The notes beneath the pieces were generated by a model. It was not told where the DNA came from and did not search any database. It saw only the letters and a list, made by a program, of their open reading frames with translations. Below are positions 59,832 to 64,000 of a stretch of DNA of 64,000 nucleotides, piece by piece. The DNA lies in the NCBI RefSeq assembly GCF_000003605.2, contig NW_003150839.1, positions 1 through 64,000 of the forward strand. Direction: 5' to 3'. The DNA is from Saccoglossus kowalevskii (taxonomy: Eukaryota; Hemichordata; Enteropneusta; Harrimaniidae). Both the position numbers and the translations under genes were made by a program. Every line of letters starts with the position of its first letter. Position 1 is the stretch's first letter.

Positions 59832-60340
59832 TAGTTGGACTCTTCAACATTCGTACGAAATTAAAATGAGTCACATTAATATGCTTGTATTGAGAGTGGT
59901 TTCAGTGGTTTTCAGACCGCAATTAACTGTAGGAGTTGCCTCAATGAAAGTGAGAAATTGAGTTGAGTCAAAAAATTCGCTTGTCTTGATTGGTTTCCGT
60001 AACTCACTCATCGCCCATAAACATACAACATTGACTGGTTTGTTCATCCAAGATGGAAAATTAGCTGTAGGAGTTGCCCTTATGAAATTCGAACTCATGG
60101 CCCATCTATAACCACGGAGCTAAGGAGACGGCTTGTAGCCTTGAAAATACCGTGCAGGAGTTGCCCCTAAGAAATTCGAAGTAATGGATTCTGTTTTAAC
60201 CACAGAGCTAAGGAGGCGACTTGATTGCAAATTGAGTCATATCAATGCGCCTGTCTTGATAAGTTTCAGTTACACACTCATTACACATAAACATGCAACA
60301 TTGACTGGTATGTCAAACATTAAAAATTCTCTCTAGTGGT

Positions 60341-60413
60341 AGCCCCCTATGAGATTCGAACTCATGACCCCTGGTTTACAAGACCAGTGCTCTAACCACT
60401 GAGCTAAGGAGGC
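60341..60413 (-). tRNA. trnT-UGU: tRNA-Thr(UGU), consensus copy
   Basis: Exact consensus. Confidence 0.95.
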
Positions 60414-60934
60414 TACTTGGACTCTTCAACATTCGTACGAAATTAAAATGAGTCACTTTAATATAAGCATATTAATACAAGCGTATTGAGTGGATTCAGT
60501 GGTTTTCAGACCGCAATTAACTGTAGGAGTTGCCTCAATGAAAGTGAGAAATTGAGTTGAGTCAAAAAATTCGCTTGTCTTGATTGGTTTCAGTAACGCA
60601 CTCATCGCCCATAAACATACAACATTGACTGGTTTGTTCATCCAAGATGGAAAATTAGCTGTAGGAGTTGCCCTTATGAAATTCGAACAAATGGCCCCGC
60701 TTAACCACGGAGCTAAGGAGGCGGCTTGCAGCCTTGAAGATACCGTGTAGGAGTTGCCCCTAAGAAATTCGAAGTAATGGCTTCTGTCTTAACCACAGAG
60801 CTAAGGAGGCGGCATGCATTGCAAATTGAGTCATATCAATGCGCCTGTCTTGATAAGTTTGAGTTACACACTCATTACACATAAACATGCAACATTGACT
60901 GGTATGTCAAACATTAAAAATTCTCTCTAGTGGA

Positions 60935-61007
60935 AGCCTCCTATGAGATTCGAACTCATGACCCCTGGTTTACAAGACCAGTGCTCTAACCACTGAGCTA
61001 ACGAGGC
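60935..61007 (-). tRNA. trnT-UGU: tRNA-Thr(UGU)
   Basis: G69 to A and C6 to G, as at 7148. Confidence 0.8.
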
Positions 61008-61514
61008 TAGTTGGACTCTTCAACATTCGTACGAAATTAAAATGAGTCACATTAATATGCTTGTATTGAGTGGTTTCAGTGGTTTTCAGACCGCAATTAA
61101 CTGTAGGAGTTGCCTCAATGAAAGTGAGAAATTGAGTTGAGTCAAAAAATTCGCTTGTCTTGATTGGTTTCAGTACGCACTCATCGCCCATAAACATACA
61201 ACATTGACTGGTTTGTTCATCCAAGATGGAAAATTAGCTGTAGGAGTTGCCCTTATGAAATTCGAACTAATGGCCCCGCTATAACCACGGAGCTAAGGAG
61301 GCGGCTTGCAGCCTTGAAGATACCGTGTCGGAGTTGCCCCTAAGAAATTCGAAGTAATGGCTTCTGTCTTAACCACAGAGCTAAGGAGGCGGCATGCATT
61401 GCAAATTGAGTCATATCAATGCGCCTGTCTTGATAAGTTTGAGTTACACACTCATTACACATAAACATGCAACATTGACTGGTATGTCAAACATTAAAAA
61501 TTCTCTCTAGTGGA

Positions 61515-61587
61515 AGCCTCCTATGAGATTCGAACTCATGCCCCCTGGTTTACAAGACCAGTGCTCTAACCACTGAGCTAAGGAGGC
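61515..61587 (-). tRNA. trnT-UGU: tRNA-Thr(UGU), fully paired acceptor
   Basis: G69 to A gives a fully Watson-Crick acceptor stem; U47 to G in the variable loop. Confidence 0.9.
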
Positions 61588-62109
61588 TAGTTAGACTGTT
61601 CAACATTCGTACGAAATTAAAATGAGTCACATTAATATAAGCTTATTAATACAAGCGTATTGAGTGGATTCATTGGTTTTCAGACCGCAATTACCTGTAG
61701 GAGTTGCCTCAATGAAAGTGAGAAATTGAGTTGAGTTAAAAAATTCGCTTGTCTTGATTGGTTTCAGTAACTCACTCATCGCCCATAAACATACAACATT
61801 GACTGGTTTGTTCATCCAAGATGGAAAATTAGCTGTAGGAGTTGCCCTTATGAAATTCGAACTCATGGCCCCGCTATAACCACGGAGCTAAGGAGGCGGC
61901 TTGTAGCCTTGAAGATACCGTGTAGGAGTTGCCCCTAAGAAATTCGAAGTAATGGCTTCTGTCTTAATCACAGAGCTAAGGAGGCGGCTTGCATTGCAAA
62001 TTGAGTCATATCAATGCGCCTGTCTTGATAAGTTTGAGTTACACACTCATTACACATAAACATGCAACATTGACTGGTATGTCAAACATTAAAAATTCTC
62101 TCTAGTGGC

Positions 62110-62182
62110 AGCCCCCTATGAGATTCGAACTCATGACACCTGGTTTACAAGACCAGTGCTCTAACCACTGAGCTAAGGAGGC
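62110..62182 (-). tRNA. trnT-UGU: tRNA-Thr(UGU)
   Basis: G45 to U only, in the variable loop. The following spacer (62390-62690) is rich in one-base indels. Confidence 0.88.
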
Positions 62183-62691
62183 TAGTTGGACTCTTCAAAA
62201 TTCGTACGACATTAAAATGAGTCACATTAATATGATTGTATTGAGTGGTTTCAGTGGTTTTCAATCTGCAATTAACTGTAGGAGTTGCCTCAATGAAAGT
62301 GAGAATTTGAGTTGAGTCAAAAAAGTCGCTTGACTTGATTGGTTTCAGTAACTCACTCATCGCCCATAAACATACAACATTGACTGGTTTGTTCATCCAG
62401 ATGGGAAATTAGCTGTAAGAGTTGCCTTTATGAAATTCGAACTCATGGCTCCGCTATACCACGGAGCTAAGGAGGCAGCTTGTAGCTGAAGATACCGTGT
62501 AGAGAGTTGCCCTTAAGAAATTCGAAGTAAATGGCTTTTTGTTCTGAACCACCAGAGTAAGGAGGCGGCCTGCATTGCAAATGACTCATATCAATGCGCC
62601 TGTTCTTGATAAAGTTTGAGTTACACACTCATTACACATAAACAATGCAACATTGACTGGTATGTCAAACATTAAAATTCTCTCTAGTGGA

Positions 62692-62764
62692 AGCCCCCTA
62701 TGAGATTCGAACTCATGACCCCTGGTTTACAAGACCAGTGCTCTAACCACTGAGCTAAGGAGGC
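62692..62764 (-). tRNA. trnT-UGU: tRNA-Thr(UGU), consensus copy
   Basis: Exact consensus; T4 terminator. Confidence 0.94.
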
Positions 62765-63272
62765 TAGTTGGACTCTTCAACATTCGTACGAAATTAAAAT
62801 GATTCACATTAATATGCTTGTATTGAGTGGTTTCAGTGGTTTTCAGACCGCAATTAACTGAAGGAGTTGCCTCAATGAAAGTGAGAAATTGAGTTGAGTC
62901 AAAAAATTCGCTTGTCTTGATTGGTTTCAGTAACTCACTCATCGCCCATAAACATACAACATTGACTGGTTTGTTCATCCAAGATGGGAAATTAGCTGTA
63001 GGAGTTGCCCTTATGAAATTCGAACTCATGGCCCCGCTATAACCACAGAGCTACGGAGGCGGCTTGTAGCCTAGAAGATACCGTGTAGGAGTTGCCCCTA
63101 AGAAATTCGAAGTAATGGCTTCTGTCTTAACCACAGAGCTAAGGAGGCGGCTTGCATTGCAAATTGAGTCATATCAATGCGCCTGTCTTGATAAGTTTGA
63201 GTTACACACTCATTACACATAAACATGCAACATTGACTGGTATGTCAAACATTAAAAAATCTCTCTAGTGGA

Positions 63273-63345
63273 AGCCCCCTATGAGATTCGAACTCATGAC
63301 CCCTGGTTTACAAGACCAGTGCTCTAACCACTGAGCTAAGGAGGC
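63273..63345 (-). tRNA. trnT-UGU: tRNA-Thr(UGU), consensus copy
   Basis: Exact consensus; T6 terminator as at 8310. Confidence 0.95.
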
Positions 63346-63853
63346 TAGTTGGACTCTTCAACATTCGTACGAAATTAAAATGAGTCACATTAATATGCTT
63401 GTATTGAGTGGTTTCAGTGGTTTTCAGACCGCAATTAACTGTTGGAGTTGTCTCAATGAAAGTGAGAAATTGAGTTGAGTCAAAAAATTCGCTTGTCTTG
63501 ATTGGTTTCAGTAACTCACTCATCGCCCATAAACATACAACATTGACTGGTTTGTTCATCCAAGATGGAAAATTAGCTGTAGGAGTTGCCCTTATGAAAT
63601 TCGAACTCATGGCCCCGCTATAACCACGGAGCTAAGGAGGCAGCTTGTAGCCTTGAAGATACCGTGTAGGAGTTGCCCCTAAGAAATTCGAAGTAATGGC
63701 TTTTGTCTGAACCACAGAGCTAAGGAGGCGGCTTGCATTGCAAATTGACTCATATCAATGCGCCTGTCTTGATAAGTTTGAGTTACACACTCATTACACA
63801 TAAACATGCAACATTGACTGGTATGTCAAACATTAAAAATTCTCTCTAGTGGA

Positions 63854-63926
63854 AGCCCCCTATGAGATTCGAACTCATGACCCCTGGTTTACAAGACCAG
63901 TGCTCTAACCACTGAGCTAAGGAGGC
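63854..63926 (-). tRNA. trnT-UGU: tRNA-Thr(UGU), consensus copy
   Basis: Exact consensus; last complete tRNA, and the array continues past the window. Confidence 0.95.
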
Positions 63927-64000
63927 TAGTTGGACTCTTCAACATTCGTACGAAATTAAAATGATTCACATTAATATGCTTGTATTGAGTGGTTTCAGTG

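Larger units (their letters stand above)
1..64000 (-). repeat. tandem array of ~581-bp units, each with one tRNA-Thr(UGU)
   Basis: Every part of the window can be aligned to the same unit. tRNA low ends recur every 580-582 bp in most places. Variants are 493 (one 88-bp loss), 554-577 (small spacer losses), 595 (14-bp gain) and 263 bp (two truncated units). All tRNAs point the same way. The spacer between successive tRNAs is about 508 bp. It holds two decayed tRNA relics, three TGASTCA motifs, a palindrome and T-runs, and no credible protein gene. Psi-B is normally at p+314 to p+368 and psi-C at p+401 to p+456 of each unit (p is the tRNA low coordinate). They are listed below only for a representative unit. 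Neither array end is in the window. Tandem tRNA arrays of this kind are known in Xenopus and other eukaryotes; this particular one I do not recognise. Confidence 0.98.

Noticed and set aside
1-64000. CRISPR array
   Set aside because: Units are far too long, contain a folded tRNA gene, and vary by drift rather than alternating constant repeats with unique spacers.
1-64000. tRNA-derived SINE or retroelement family
   Set aside because: Copies are strictly head to tail with one orientation. There is no A-tail, LINE-like 3' end, target-site duplication or non-tRNA body, and no reverse-transcriptase or LTR-like sequence.
1-64000. Bacterial or organellar tRNA cluster
   Set aside because: CCA is not encoded, a Pol III T-run follows each gene, and the anticodon arm fits animal nuclear tRNA-Thr.

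Overview
The whole window is one uninterrupted head-to-tail tandem array. The repeat unit is about 581 bp and carries one tRNA-Thr(UGU) gene, always on the minus strand. I count 112 tRNA loci: 106 are full length (73 to 75 bases) and 6 are clear pseudogenes, four with an 18-base internal deletion and two with a replaced 3' acceptor side. 39 copies match the array consensus at every base. The array runs off both ends of the window. I see no protein-coding gene, rRNA, CRISPR, transposon or unique sequence.

The organism is a eukaryote and most likely an animal, probably an invertebrate. The genes do not encode CCA (the discriminator U is followed by UCC). They have intragenic A and B boxes and a short T-run 14 bases past the 3' end, as in nuclear RNA polymerase III genes. 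The anticodon arm CUGGU-CUUGUAA-ACCAG is typical of animal tRNA-Thr(UGU). I cannot name the species.

The layout of a standard unit, in + coordinates relative to the tRNA low end (p), is as follows. The terminator (minus-strand TTTTT) is at p-19 to p-15 and the tRNA at p to p+72. The 10-bp palindrome TTCGTACGAA is near p+91, with TGAGTCA motifs near p+108 and p+203. A decayed tRNA relic lacking the anticodon arm (psi-B, 55 bp) is at p+314 to p+368, and a second, more decayed relic (psi-C, about 56 bp) at p+401 to p+456. A third TGAGTCA or TGACTCA lies near p+473. The two halves of the unit share flanking sequence, so the 581-bp unit looks like an old dimer of a roughly 290-bp tRNA repeat in which only one gene survived.

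Region by region: 0-12 kb is mixed variants. 12.7-16.6 kb is a block with two truncated units and AT-palindrome variants that recurs at 53.4-58 kb. 17-28 kb is rich in perfect tRNA copies with repeated multi-unit blocks. 29.2-32 kb is a three-unit higher-order repeat. 33.5-35.3 kb is three nearly identical 580-bp units. 36.9-38.1 kb repeats the first kilobase. 38.9-42.7 kb has variants with acceptor-stem and terminator changes. 45.6-49.7 kb is a four-unit higher-order repeat of 2299 bp. 50-52 kb repeats the 24-27 kb type. 58-64 kb is mixed. The pattern fits unequal exchange and gene conversion. Several short clusters of one-base indels look like assembly or polishing scars.
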